A stretch of DNA of 64,000 bases from Pelagerythrobacter rhizovicinus (GTDB lineage Bacteria > Pseudomonadota > Alphaproteobacteria > Sphingomonadales > Sphingomonadaceae): positions 494,501 to 558,500 of the forward strand of contig NZ_SDPV01000001.1 in assembly GCF_004135625.1 (NCBI RefSeq), written 5' to 3'. The notes under the pieces were generated by a model. The model was not told the DNA's origin and ran no database searches. It saw nothing but the letters and a program-made list of their open reading frames with translations. This document shows positions 21,317 through 29,870 of this stretch, piece after piece. A program made the position numbers and the translations under genes. Numbering within the stretch: the first letter of the stretch is position 1; every line of letters begins with the position of its first letter.

Positions 21317-21346
21317 GGGGCCGCCTTGCGCGGCCCCTTTTCTTTT
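21317..21346 (+). terminator. Rho-independent terminator of the TonB-dependent receptor gene
   Basis: An eight-base-pair stem GGGGCCGC/GCGGCCCC with a five-base loop is followed by TTTTCTTTT. It begins 25 bases after the receptor stop codon. Confidence 0.9.
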
Positions 21347-21355
21347 GCGCAGTAT

Positions 21356-23863
21356 TCAGAGCGTTCTGAGCGCCTGAGCCGGCTTGGCTCTCAGCAGCGG
21401 CAGCGAGCCCGCCAACGCGAAGATCAGTACGACGGCAAGCCCGGCGCCGAGCACCGCAAGCATCGCAGCCCAATCGGGTAGCCAGTCGAACTCGAAAAGC
21501 TGGGTGATCACCGCCCAGGCGAGCGCGCTGCCAAGCGCGAAGGCGACCACGGCGAGGGCCGAGGCGAGCAGGCCGTACTCGACCAGTTGCATCACCAGTA
21601 TCTGCCGGCGGCTCGCGCCGAGCACGCGCAGGACCACGGTGTCGTAAGTCCGCGCCGCGCGCGCAGCGGCGATCGCACCGATCAGTACGGCGAGCCCCGC
21701 GAGCACCGCGACCGAGGCGGCGGCGAAAGTCGCCAGCCCCACCTGGCCGAGGATCGTGCGCGCTTCAGTCAGGATCTGCCCGACCTCGATCACCGAGCTC
21801 GAGGGAAACTCCCGCACCAGCTGGCGCAGCAGCGGCCCCGTGGGCGCGCCCGCGGGAAGGTCGATCGTCGCGGCGAGGTTGTGCGGCGCGTCGGCGAGCA
21901 CGTTGGGGCTGAACACGAAGACGTAGTTGAAGCCCATGCTCTCCCAGTCGATCCGCCGCAGGTTGGCGACCCGCGCTGTGCGCTCGATGCCGAGCACACC
22001 GACGGTGACGTAGTCGCCCACCTCGATGCCGGCGGCCTTCGCGAGCTCCTCGTCGACCGAGACCAGCGGCTCCCCGGTCCACATCGGGCCCCACCACTCG
22101 CCCTCGACGATCGCGTTGCCCGGCGGCACGGTATCGGCATAAGTCAGCCCCCGCTCGCCGCGCAGGCCCCAGGCGCCGTCGGGAATCTCCTCCAGGTCAG
22201 CGACGCGCGTCATGGCGTCTCTCGGCCCATAGGCGAGGACGGCACCGCGGAGCGCGGGTACTGTGCGGATCTCCGCCTCCGGCTGATCGTCGCGGATCAG
22301 CGCCTCGAACGCCGCCACGCGATCGCGGGGAATGTCGAGCACGAAGTAGTCGGGTGCCTGCTGCGGCACGCGCCGCTCGATATTGCCGCCGATCGCGGTC
22401 TGGATACCGGCCAGGAGCACAAAGGCCGAGAGGCCGAAACCGAGTGCCGTCACCAAGGCGCCGGTAGAGGAACCGGGGCGGTGGAGATTGGCAATCGCAT
22501 TGCGCAGCAGCGGGCTCGCCGGGCGGGGCAGCCGCGCCGCCACGTAGCGGATGCCGTACCCGAGCAGGGCCAGCAGCCCCAGTGTTGCCCCCGCGCCGAG
22601 CAGGAACAGTGCCGCCAGATCGGGCTGGCGCGAAGTCAGCAGAACGAGCGCGACGATCCCCGCCAGTCCGCCGAGCACCCAGCCGAGTGCGGTGCGGTCG
22701 CGCATCAGCGGCGCCACCCGGGCGCGCATCAGCGCCATGGCCGGAAAGCGGCGCGCGCGCAGCAGCGGCGTCGCGGCGAAGACCAGCGCCACCAGCAGGC
22801 CGTAACCGGCCGCGAGCAGCAGCGCGCCCGGCGCGAAGACGAACCCGCCTTCGACCGGCAGCAGGTCTTGCAATGCGGCGGAGAGCAGGGGCGTGACCAG
22901 CAGCCCTGCGGCAAGCCCGAGTACGCTGCCGACGACCGCCGCTGCCGCGATCTGCAGCGCGTAGATGCGCGCGATGTCGCCGCTCGTGGCGCCGAGCACC
23001 TTGAGCGTCGCGATGCTGGTCCGCCGCGCTTCCAGGTAGGACGTTACGCCGCCACCGATGCCGATTCCGGCGATGACCAGCGCGGCGAGGCCGACCAGCG
23101 TGAGGAACTCGCCCATGCGACCGACGAAGCGGTCCGCGCCCGGCGAGGCGCGGTCGCGCGTGCGGAAGTCGAAGCCCGCTTCGGGGAAGCGCTCCGCCAG
23201 TGCCTCTTCCACCACTTCGGGATCGCGGTCGGGTTCGAAAGCGACGCGGTACTTGCTCTGGTACATTGCACCCGGCGCGATCAGGCCCGCGCGGTGGGGT
23301 AGGGCGACGTCGACGATCACCGTCGGGCCGAGCTGGAAGCCTTCGGAGAGCCGATCGGGCTCGTCGGCGATCACGCCGGCGGCGGTCAGCTCCTGCGTGC
23401 CGATGCGGAAGCGCTCGCCGACTTCGATCCCGAGCCGGTCGATCGCACCCTGCGCCAGCCATGCCTCGCCGGGCGCGGGAGCACCTGCGGTGTGGCCGCC
23501 GGCCAGAGTCAGCGTGCCGTAGAGCGGCCAAGCGGCGTCGACCGCCTTGAGCTCGACCGGCGCGGCGTTGTCGCCCGTGGTCGCCATGGCCTGCAGCCGC
23601 GTGCCGCCCGATATGCGGCCGTACTCCGCGAGCGCCGCTTTTTCCTCCGGTCGCAGGTCACGCTGCCAGACCTCGATCTCGAGATCGCCGCCGAGCAGTA
23701 CTTGCCCCCGGTCGGCCAACTCCCCCTCGATCGCCCCCGTCAGCGTTCCGATCGCGGCCAGCGCGCCGGTGCCGAGGAACAGGCATACGAGCAGCAACCG
23801 CAGCCCCTTGAACCGCGCATTGAGATCGCGCTGCGCGATCCGCCAGGCTGTGGACCAGGTCAT
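21356..23863 (-). CDS. ABC transporter permease, FtsX/MacB type (YbbP-like)
   Basis: An 835-residue membrane protein with the layout of YbbP-type permeases: one N-terminal helix (residues 20-40), a large periplasmic domain, two FtsX-type blocks separated by an extra helical region, and a C-terminal hydrophobic block ending RAKPAQALRTL. The first FtsX block carries ARRTSIATLKVLGATSGDIA and the second RTYDTVVLRVLGASRRQI. Such proteins are thought to work in mechanotransmission or lipoprotein and envelope processes rather than import. The gene follows the ATPase gene by 24 bases, and tesA is divergent from the pair, as in E. coli ybbA-ybbP/tesA. Confidence 0.9.
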   Translation of the reverse strand: MTWSTAWRIAQRDLNARFKGLRLLLVCLFLGTGALAAIGTLTGAIEGELADRGQVLLGGDLEIEVWQRDLRPEEKAALAEYGRISGGTRLQAMATTGDNAAPVELKAVDAAWPLYGTLTLAGGHTAGAPAPGEAWLAQGAIDRLGIEVGERFRIGTQELTAAGVIADEPDRLSEGFQLGPTVIVDVALPHRAGLIAPGAMYQSKYRVAFEPDRDPEVVEEALAERFPEAGFDFRTRDRASPGADRFVGRMGEFLTLVGLAALVIAGIGIGGGVTSYLEARRTSIATLKVLGATSGDIARIYALQIAAAAVVGSVLGLAAGLLVTPLLSAALQDLLPVEGGFVFAPGALLLAAGYGLLVALVFAATPLLRARRFPAMALMRARVAPLMRDRTALGWVLGGLAGIVALVLLTSRQPDLAALFLLGAGATLGLLALLGYGIRYVAARLPRPASPLLRNAIANLHRPGSSTGALVTALGFGLSAFVLLAGIQTAIGGNIERRVPQQAPDYFVLDIPRDRVAAFEALIRDDQPEAEIRTVPALRGAVLAYGPRDAMTRVADLEEIPDGAWGLRGERGLTYADTVPPGNAIVEGEWWGPMWTGEPLVSVDEELAKAAGIEVGDYVTVGVLGIERTARVANLRRIDWESMGFNYVFVFSPNVLADAPHNLAATIDLPAGAPTGPLLRQLVREFPSSSVIEVGQILTEARTILGQVGLATFAAASVAVLAGLAVLIGAIAAARAARTYDTVVLRVLGASRRQILVMQLVEYGLLASALAVVAFALGSALAWAVITQLFEFDWLPDWAAMLAVLGAGLAVVLIFALAGSLPLLRAKPAQALRTL

Positions 23864-23887
23864 ACGGCGCCTTCGCGTGAACCAGGC

Positions 23888-24577
23888 TCACCCACGGCGG
23901 TCGCTCGCGATACGGCCGTCTTCGATCGTCACCACCCGGTCGCAGCGCTCCGCCAGCTCCGGATCATGCGTGATGACGAGCAGCGTCGCCCCGGTTTGGG
24001 CTCGACGGGCGAAGAGAAGGTCGATGATCCCGTGCCCGGTCGCGACGTCGAGATTGCCGGTCGGCTCGTCGGCGAAGATGAGGCTCGGGCGAGAGGCCGT
24101 CGCGCGGGCGATAGCGACGCGCTGCTGCTCGCCGCCCGAAAGCTGCTGCGGGTAATGGTCGAGCCGGTGGCCGAGACCGACCGCTTCGAGCTCGGCGCGC
24201 GCACGGGCCTGCACATCGCTGTCGCCGGCGAGCTCCATCGGCGTCGCCACGTTTTCGAGCGCGGTCATGGTGGGGAGAAGGTGAAAGGCCTGGAGCACGA
24301 TCCCGATGTGCCCGCGCCGGGCAAGGGCCAGCGCGTCCTCGTCCATCGCTGCGAAATCCTGCCCGGCCACCATCAGGCTGCCGCCGCTCGCCCGCTCCAA
24401 CCCCGAGAGGACCGCCATGAGGGAACTCTTGCCCGAGCCGGATGGGCCGAGGAGCGCGAGCACCTCTCCCTGCGCCACGTCGAGGTCGACGCCGCGCAGG
24501 ATCTGGACCGGAGCGCCGGTCTGGCCGAGGGTGAGGGTGAGGTTGCGCGCGGAAATCGCGAGAGAGGGGTTTGTCAC
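23888..24577 (-). CDS. ABC transporter ATPase (YbbA-like)
   Basis: A 229-residue ATPase of the LolD/MacB class. Walker A GPSGSGKSS lies near residues 44-52, the Q-loop is IVLQAFHLLPTM, the signature is LSGGEQQR, Walker B is LIFADEPTGNLD, and the switch His is in VITHDPE. It energises the permease encoded 24 bases downstream. The start is GTG 24577, which faces the divergent tesA gene, so the two units share a short promoter region. Confidence 0.94.
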   Translation of the reverse strand: MTNPSLAISARNLTLTLGQTGAPVQILRGVDLDVAQGEVLALLGPSGSGKSSLMAVLSGLERASGGSLMVAGQDFAAMDEDALALARRGHIGIVLQAFHLLPTMTALENVATPMELAGDSDVQARARAELEAVGLGHRLDHYPQQLSGGEQQRVAIARATASRPSLIFADEPTGNLDVATGHGIIDLLFARRAQTGATLLVITHDPELAERCDRVVTIEDGRIASDRRG

Positions 24578-24624
24578 AGCGCGGCGATGGCATAGGCAGG
24601 CGCGACGAACAAGGAGCCTCGCCG

Positions 24625-25338
24625 ATGCATCTCAGCCGTCTGTCGATCCTGGCCGCTCTGGCGCTGGCCGCCTGTGGGGGCGAAGCGCCGCAGCGCGAGC
24701 CCACGCCCGCAACGGAGCGGCCGGCCGATGCCGTGCCCGCGATGGGACCGGAGCGCCACATCCTGGCGTTCGGCGACAGTCTCTTCGCCGGGTATAACCT
24801 GGCGAAAGAGGAGAGCTACCCTGCGCGCCTGGAGGCGGCGCTGCGGGCGCAGGGGATTGACGCGCAGGTCGCCAATGCAGGCGTTTCGGGGGACACGACG
24901 GCAGCTGGACTTCAGCGGCTCGCCTTCACGCTCGACTCCCAGGAGGAAACGCCCGATCTCGTGATCCTCGAGCTTGGCGGGAACGACCTGCTGCGCGGCC
25001 TGTCGCCCGAGGAGACGAAGGCCAACCTCGCAAGCATGCTCGACATCCTGGAGCAGCGCGAGATCCCGGCCCTGCTGATGGGCATGCGCGCGCCGCCGAA
25101 TTACGGACCGGAATTCCAGCAGGCGTTCGACGCGCTCTACCCCGCGCTGGCCGAGGAGTATGGGGTGGCGTTGGTGCCCTTCTTCCTGGAGGAGGTCTAC
25201 GACCAGCCACGACTGATCCAGCCGGACCGGATTCATCCGACGGCCGAAGGCATCGAGACGCTCGTTGGTGCGACGGTGGACGTGGTCGCGGAGGCGCTGC
25301 CGGAAGAGGTTGGCAACGAAGATACTGCCGAAAACTAG
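24625..25338 (+). CDS. tesA: TesA-type arylesterase/lysophospholipase (SGNH hydrolase), lipoprotein form
   Basis: 237 residues. The lipobox ALAAC (C17) suggests anchoring in the envelope, unlike the soluble periplasmic E. coli TesA. SGNH blocks are complete: AFGDSL with nucleophile Ser52, the Gly block VANAGVSGDT, the Asn block LGGNDLL, and DRIHPTAEG with catalytic Asp and His. Such enzymes cleave acyl-thioesters, lysophospholipids and aryl esters. Its place divergent from the ybbA-ybbP pair is conserved in many proteobacteria. The start follows an AAGGAG ribosome-binding site. Confidence 0.93.
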   Translation: MHLSRLSILAALALAACGGEAPQREPTPATERPADAVPAMGPERHILAFGDSLFAGYNLAKEESYPARLEAALRAQGIDAQVANAGVSGDTTAAGLQRLAFTLDSQEETPDLVILELGGNDLLRGLSPEETKANLASMLDILEQREIPALLMGMRAPPNYGPEFQQAFDALYPALAEEYGVALVPFFLEEVYDQPRLIQPDRIHPTAEGIETLVGATVDVVAEALPEEVGNEDTAEN

Positions 25339-25363
25339 CACGAGCTCCTGCCTGCGCGGGGGC

Positions 25364-26446
25364 TCACGCCCGAACCACCGCTCCCCCCGCAACCTCCCAC
25401 ATTGCCGCTTCCCCTTGGATATCCGCGAATGGCGCTCGCTCGGTGCCCGTGAGCCACACTTGTGCGCCCCCTGTGCGCAGCCGCGCGAACAGGGCTTCGC
25501 GTCGCAGAGGGTCGAGATGCGCGGCTACCTCATCGAGCAGCAGGAGGCCCGGCCGGCCCTTGGCGGCCAGTTCGGCATGCGCGAGCGTGATCGCGATCAG
25601 CATCGCCTTCTGCTCGCCGGTCGAGCAGATCGCGGCAGGAGCGCCTTTGCCGGCCATGGTGACTTCGAGATCGTCGCGATGGGGGCCGGTGAGCGTACGC
25701 GCGGCTTGGCGATCGCGGCGGCGGCTCTCGCGCAGGGCGGCGGCGAGGTCCGCCGGATCAGCCGGGCCGCCCGCGGCATAGGCGAGGGCGGGGCGGGCAA
25801 ACGGCTCCTCCGGCAGCTCAGCCAGCGCCCCGGCGAGCGCGACAATCGTGCGCGCGCGCGCCTTGGCCAGTGCACTGCCGTGCTCGGCGAGGTGACGCTC
25901 GACCCCGTCCAGCCAGACCGGATCCGGCGGAGCGTCGTCGGACAACAGGCGGTTGCGCTCGCGCAAGGCGGCCTCGTAGCGCGTCGCGTGGCGGGCATGG
26001 GCCGGATCGAGGGCGAGCGTCATGCGGTCGACGAAGCGCCGCCGCCCGCCCGCGCTGTCGGTGAACAGGCGGTCCATAGCTGGGGTCAGCCAGCTTATCG
26101 CCAGCCATTCGCCGAGGCTGGCCGCGCTCGCTTCCGCGCCGTTGACCTGCACCAGGCGCCGGTTTGGGCGATCGGGCCGGGCAAAGGTGCCGAGCCGCAC
26201 CGGCTCGCCGCCGCCGGCCGCAAGCGACGCGCCGATGGCGAAGCCGCCTGCGCCGCCGCCGCGTGCCATCTCCGCAAGCGGCGCACGGCGCAGGCCGCGG
26301 CCCGGAGCCAGGAGCGAAAGCGCCTCCAGCACGTTGGTCTTGCCGGCGCCGTTCTCCCCCGTGAGCAGATTGAACTGCGCGGTTCCCGACAGCTCGCTGC
26401 GCGCGTGATTGCGGAAGTCGGAGAGGGAGATCAGGTCGAGCGCCAT
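25364..26446 (-). CDS. recF: DNA replication and repair protein RecF
   Basis: A 360-residue SMC-like ATPase that loads RecA at gaps with RecO and RecR. Walker A GENGAGKT is at residues 30-37, directly after the typical opening LISLSDFRNHARSEL. The ABC-type signature region appears as CSTGEQKAML and Walker B as LLLLDEVAAHLD. It is not next to dnaA, dnaN or gyrB here, a separation common in alphaproteobacteria. It is divergent from a 39-residue membrane peptide gene. Confidence 0.95.
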   Translation of the reverse strand: MALDLISLSDFRNHARSELSGTAQFNLLTGENGAGKTNVLEALSLLAPGRGLRRAPLAEMARGGGAGGFAIGASLAAGGGEPVRLGTFARPDRPNRRLVQVNGAEASAASLGEWLAISWLTPAMDRLFTDSAGGRRRFVDRMTLALDPAHARHATRYEAALRERNRLLSDDAPPDPVWLDGVERHLAEHGSALAKARARTIVALAGALAELPEEPFARPALAYAAGGPADPADLAAALRESRRRDRQAARTLTGPHRDDLEVTMAGKGAPAAICSTGEQKAMLIAITLAHAELAAKGRPGLLLLDEVAAHLDPLRREALFARLRTGGAQVWLTGTERAPFADIQGEAAMWEVAGGAVVRA

Positions 26447-26671
26447 CGAAGCGGGGGCGATAGCCGGGCGGTCTCGCCAAGACTATCGGTTTCTCCGATC
26501 CCGACATGTGGTGAAATTTCCCAACCCTCGGCGACTAACGACTGGTGAACTCTCCATGCGGGTTCCAAAAGTGGCAGAATTCCGCCGTTTTCATGAATTG
26601 GCACGCGCCGTGCAAAGCAGGGAGCGTTCGCGGGATCGGCCCTCGAACAGCACAAGGAAGGGAAAGTTTCG

Positions 26672-26791
26672 ATGCAGTCGTTCAATCAGATGAGCAACCG
26701 GGTCCTCGCCGCGGTTTCCGCTTTCGCCGTGTCGGCCGTGTTCTTCGCCGCCGCGATCGTCCCCGCCAGCCCGGCCGGTATCCTGGTATGA
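26672..26791 (+). CDS. 39-residue putative membrane peptide
   Basis: A short frame starting MQSFNQMSNRVLAAVSAF with one hydrophobic segment (about residues 11-30) and ending PAGILV. It has a plausible upstream ribosome-binding site (AAGGAAGGGAAAG) and is coupled by ATGA overlap to the PspC-domain gene. The tight coupling and membrane-helix composition argue that it is real. Function is unknown. Confidence 0.6.
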   Translation: MQSFNQMSNRVLAAVSAFAVSAVFFAAAIVPASPAGILV

Positions 26792-27003
26792 ACCGGCCCG
26801 AGCGTAACCGCCCCGCCGTGGCGCCGGAGCGTAGCTTTCATCTCGACAAGCGGAATGGCAAGCTCTTCGGCGTCTGCAGCGGGATCGCCGACTACTTCGG
26901 GGTCAACGCCACCTGGGTCCGCATCGGCTTCGTCGCCGGCACGCTGATCGGGTTCGGATCGCTGATCCTGGTCTACCTCGCGATCGCACTGATCGCCGAT
27001 TGA
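26788..27003 (+). CDS. PspC-domain membrane protein
   Basis: 71 residues made of little more than a PspC domain: FHLDKRNGKLFGVCSGIADYFGVNATWVRIGF, followed by one hydrophobic helix (about residues 47-68). PspC in E. coli is an inner-membrane sensor of the phage-shock response. This short stand-alone form lacks the rest of that protein, and no other psp gene is nearby. The start overlaps the stop of the 39-residue peptide gene (ATGA). It is convergent with the SDR gene. Confidence 0.85.
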   Translation: MNRPERNRPAVAPERSFHLDKRNGKLFGVCSGIADYFGVNATWVRIGFVAGTLIGFGSLILVYLAIALIAD

Positions 27004-27024
27004 CTGGTCCCCGGCGGGGGCCCG

Positions 27025-27807
27025 TCACATCGCCGAGATACCGCCGTCGAGCTTGAGCTCCGCCCCGGTCATGAAGCGGCTTTCGTCGCTGGCCAGATAG
27101 ACCACGGCGTTGGCGATATCGTCCGGCTCTCCCACGAATTTCAGCGGAATCTGCCGCGCCAGCTTCTCCAGCAACACGCCCTTGTCGAGATTGTGATGCC
27201 GCGCCGTCCCGTCGAGGATCGGCGTGTCGACGAATGTCGGGTGCACCGAGTTGCAGCGGATGCCCATGTTGTTTTTCGCGCAGTGCAACGCGATCGACTT
27301 GGTCAGCATCCATACCGCGGCCTTGCTCGCATTGTAGGCGGGCATCGTGTCGCTCGCGATAAGTCCGGCGATGCTCGAGATGTTGACGATCGATCCCGGC
27401 GCATGCTCGCGCATCAGCGGCAGAGCCTTCTGGCAGCCGTGGAAGATCGAATCGACATTCACCGCGAAGCAGCGCTTCCAGTCCTCGAAATCGCAAGCCT
27501 CGATATTGCCGCCGACGCCGATCCCGGCGTTGTTGACCAGCACGTTGAGGCCCCCGAGCTGTTCGCGCGCAGCTTCGACCGCGGCGCTCCAATGATCCGG
27601 ATCGGTCACATCGTGCGCGACCGAGAAGGCCGAGCCGCTGCCGTAGCTTTCGTTGATCGCGACTGCGGTTTCCGCCGCGCCATCGCCGTTGATATCCGTG
27701 CACAGCACCCGGGCGCCTTCTTCCGCCAGCCGCCGCGCGTGCGCCGCGCCGAGGCCCTGTGCCGCGCCCGTCACCAGCGCCAGCTTGCCCGCGCACCTGC
27801 CCGCCAT
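27025..27807 (-). CDS. short-chain dehydrogenase/reductase
   Basis: 260 residues of classical SDR type: the cofactor glycine motif TGAAQGLG (residues 14-21), an acidic residue after strand 2 (CTDIN) that favours NAD(H), LVNNAGIG, the catalytic Ser in VNISSIAG and Tyr-Lys in YNASK, and a C-terminal GAELKLDGG. The substrate is unknown. The start lies one base after the NUDIX gene stop, so it is the last gene of the lemA-TPM-TPM-NUDIX-SDR run. Confidence 0.9.
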   Translation of the reverse strand: MAGRCAGKLALVTGAAQGLGAAHARRLAEEGARVLCTDINGDGAAETAVAINESYGSGSAFSVAHDVTDPDHWSAAVEAAREQLGGLNVLVNNAGIGVGGNIEACDFEDWKRCFAVNVDSIFHGCQKALPLMREHAPGSIVNISSIAGLIASDTMPAYNASKAAVWMLTKSIALHCAKNNMGIRCNSVHPTFVDTPILDGTARHHNLDKGVLLEKLARQIPLKFVGEPDDIANAVVYLASDESRFMTGAELKLDGGISAM

Positions 27808-27808
27808 A

Positions 27809-28348
27809 TCAATCCTCTCCGATGAAGCCGCCAGCCAGCAGCATGGCAATCCGTACGTCGACGCCGTGCCCCAGCGCGCGCCGCTGGGCAACGAATTGCG
27901 GCAGGTCGGCGAGGGGGACGCGATGAACGGTGATGTCCTCGCTGTCGGTGCCGCCGCCGTCGCCCACTTTGGTCAGCCCGCGGGCGCGCATCAGCGTGAA
28001 GCTCTCGCTGACCATGCCGGGGGAGGAGAAGAACTCGCCGCAGCTCTCCATCCGCGCGGCACGGTAGCCGGTTTCCTCCTCGAGCTCGCGCGTGGCGGCC
28101 GCTTCGGCTTCCTCGCCCTCGAGGCTCTCGTCGTCCCCGATCAGTCCGGCGGGCAGCTCGAGGCAGACCTTTCCCAGCGGCACCCTGTACTGCTCGACCA
28201 GCAGCACGTGCCCGTCTTCGACCGCGAGGATCGCCGCCGCGCGAATGCCGCGTGCACGGCCGACGTATTCCCAGCGGCCGCGCTTCTTGGTGGTGAGATA
28301 CTTGCCCTGCCAGACGATCTGCTCGGGCGCGTCGTGATCGGCCGCCAT
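27809..28348 (-). CDS. NUDIX hydrolase, ADP-ribose pyrophosphatase-like
   Basis: 179 residues. The NUDIX helix is seen as EEAEAAATRELEEETGY, preceded by LELPAGLIGDDESLEG. Compared with the consensus, the first glycine sits two residues further upstream, which is an extended loop. The LELPAGL strand and VEQYRVPLGK are typical of ADP-ribose and nucleoside-diphosphate-sugar pyrophosphatases, so a house-cleaning role is likely. The start codon overlaps the stop of the TPM gene by one base (TGATG). Confidence 0.88.
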   Translation of the reverse strand: MAADHDAPEQIVWQGKYLTTKKRGRWEYVGRARGIRAAAILAVEDGHVLLVEQYRVPLGKVCLELPAGLIGDDESLEGEEAEAAATRELEEETGYRAARMESCGEFFSSPGMVSESFTLMRARGLTKVGDGGGTDSEDITVHRVPLADLPQFVAQRRALGHGVDVRIAMLLAGGFIGED

Positions 28349-29022
28349 CAGACTTCGATCAGCCGGTCGGGCAATTCGTTGGTGTCGTCGTCCGCGCGCG
28401 GAAAGTGGCCGGCGAGGACCTTGCCCACATCGCGCACGCCGGCGGCCATGCCTTCGGCCAGGCGGCTCTGTTTGATTTCCACCAGCATGTCGGCCATCGC
28501 CTCGCCCCAGACCTCGGCCGGGACTTTCTCGGCGATCGGCTGGTCGGCGACGATCTCCGCACGATGCTCGCGTATCGAGAGATAGATCAGCACGCCCGTG
28601 CGTCCATGCGTGCGCCGCTCGGCCCCGACCTTGAACAGCTTCACGGCCTTGGCATGCACGCGCGCGTCCTTCACCGGGCCGGGCACGAGCCAGAACTTGA
28701 GCGGCTGCCAGAGCTGGATCGCCCAGACGGCGGCGAACTTGATGAGGCCGAGCGCGGTGAGCATGCCGAACAGCTCGCCGGCGGTCCATTCGTGTGTCCA
28801 GCCGCCCATCAGCCAGTCGACCTTGTCGAGGAAGAAGTCCGGGAACAGCGCCACGACGCTCATGGCGGTAAACGCCGCGGCAATCGCCCAGAGAAGGGCC
28901 ATGTCGTTGTACTCGTCGGACCGGTCGGCGAGCACGGTGACGATCTCGCCCGACGTTTCGAGCTCGGCTGCGGAGACCGCTTCGGTGACGATCCGGTGCT
29001 GGTCGGCTGTCAGATACTGCAT
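28348..29022 (-). CDS. TPM-domain membrane protein
   Basis: 224 residues. The N-terminus (LTADQHRIVTEAVSAAELETSGEIVTVLAD) matches the start of TPM domains, which is then interrupted by two hydrophobic segments (about residues 42-62 and 83-105). The domain resumes with RTHGRTGVLIYLSIREHRAEIVADQPIAEKV. A topology with the domain split by a hairpin of helices is inferred. TPM proteins have been linked to membrane-complex maintenance, but this one has no known role. It is tightly coupled to the second TPM gene and the NUDIX gene. Confidence 0.82.
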   Translation of the reverse strand: MQYLTADQHRIVTEAVSAAELETSGEIVTVLADRSDEYNDMALLWAIAAAFTAMSVVALFPDFFLDKVDWLMGGWTHEWTAGELFGMLTALGLIKFAAVWAIQLWQPLKFWLVPGPVKDARVHAKAVKLFKVGAERRTHGRTGVLIYLSIREHRAEIVADQPIAEKVPAEVWGEAMADMLVEIKQSRLAEGMAAGVRDVGKVLAGHFPRADDDTNELPDRLIEV

Positions 29023-29025
29023 CGC

Positions 29026-29850
29026 CTACCACCCCCCGGAGGCGCCGCCGCCCCCGAAACTGCCGCCGCCGCCGGAGAAGCCGCCGAAACCGCCGCCTCC
29101 GCTGCCGAACCCTCCAAAGCCGCCACCGCCGCCCCAGTCGTCGTCGGTGAGCCCACGGGCAACAGCCTTCCCGGCTTCCCAGAGGATGATGTCGCCGACG
29201 AGACCACCCATGCCGCTGCGATAACGTCGTTTGCGGCCACGCCCGAGCATCGGGAGGACGAAGAAGAAGAACAGGAAGGCGAGCCAGATCAACGCACCAA
29301 ACGGAAAGCCGCCGTCGCTCTCACGCGCCTGCTCTGCCTGTGCGGCGACTTGCGCCGCTTCCTCGGGGGGCAGTTCGAGCTGGTTGATGATCCTGTCCGC
29401 GGCCATCGCAATGCCGCCCGAATAGTCGCCCTCGCGGAAATAGGGCTTCATCGCCTCGATATATTCGAACGCCAGCCCATCGGGGATCACCCCTTCGAGG
29501 CCGTATCCGACCTCGATCCGCATCCGCCGTTCGTTGGGCGCAACGATCAGGATGATGCCGTCGTTGTTCTCCGCATCCCCCAGCCCCCAGGCGCGGCCGA
29601 GACGGTAGCCGTAGTCGGCGATGTCGTAGCCCTGCAGATCGGGGATCGTCGCAATCACGAACTGCCGCTGGCTACGCTCTTCGAAAGCGTCGAGCTTCTG
29701 CGTCAGCGCCGCTTCGGTGGCCTCGTCGATGATGTTCGCGCCATCGACGACCGGCGCCGTCCCGCGTTCGGGGAACTCCTGCGCCGCGGCGGGCAAGGCG
29801 AGGCCCACCGCCGCAGCGAGGATCAGGAGCAGGCGAACCAGCTCGCGCAT
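29026..29850 (-). CDS. TPM-domain protein with signal peptide and Gly-rich tail
   Basis: 274 residues: a signal peptide (cleavage near AAAQ, residue 24), a periplasmic TPM domain (about 30-155: VVDGANIIDEATEAALTQKLDAFEE, then DGIILIVAPNERRMRIEVGYGLEGV), a membrane helix (about 182-202), an Arg-rich cytoplasmic stretch (GRGRKRRYRSG) and a low-complexity Gly/Phe tail ending SGGW. This layout is that of YgcG-type proteins encoded beside lemA. The molecular function is unresolved. Confidence 0.9.
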   Translation of the reverse strand: MRELVRLLLILAAAVGLALPAAAQEFPERGTAPVVDGANIIDEATEAALTQKLDAFEERSQRQFVIATIPDLQGYDIADYGYRLGRAWGLGDAENNDGIILIVAPNERRMRIEVGYGLEGVIPDGLAFEYIEAMKPYFREGDYSGGIAMAADRIINQLELPPEEAAQVAAQAEQARESDGGFPFGALIWLAFLFFFFVLPMLGRGRKRRYRSGMGGLVGDIILWEAGKAVARGLTDDDWGGGGGFGGFGSGGGGFGGFSGGGGSFGGGGASGGW

Positions 29851-29870
29851 CGCGCCTGTCCGGCAGGCGA

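Noticed and set aside
21317-21346. The terminator hairpin as bidirectional, serving also the ABC permease gene
   Set aside because: On the minus strand the stem is not followed by a U-run, so only the rightward direction is supported.
29040-29130. Gly/Pro-rich short tandem repeats that could be read as a repeat array
   Set aside because: They encode the low-complexity Gly/Phe tail of the TPM-domain protein, and no CRISPR-like regular spacing is present.
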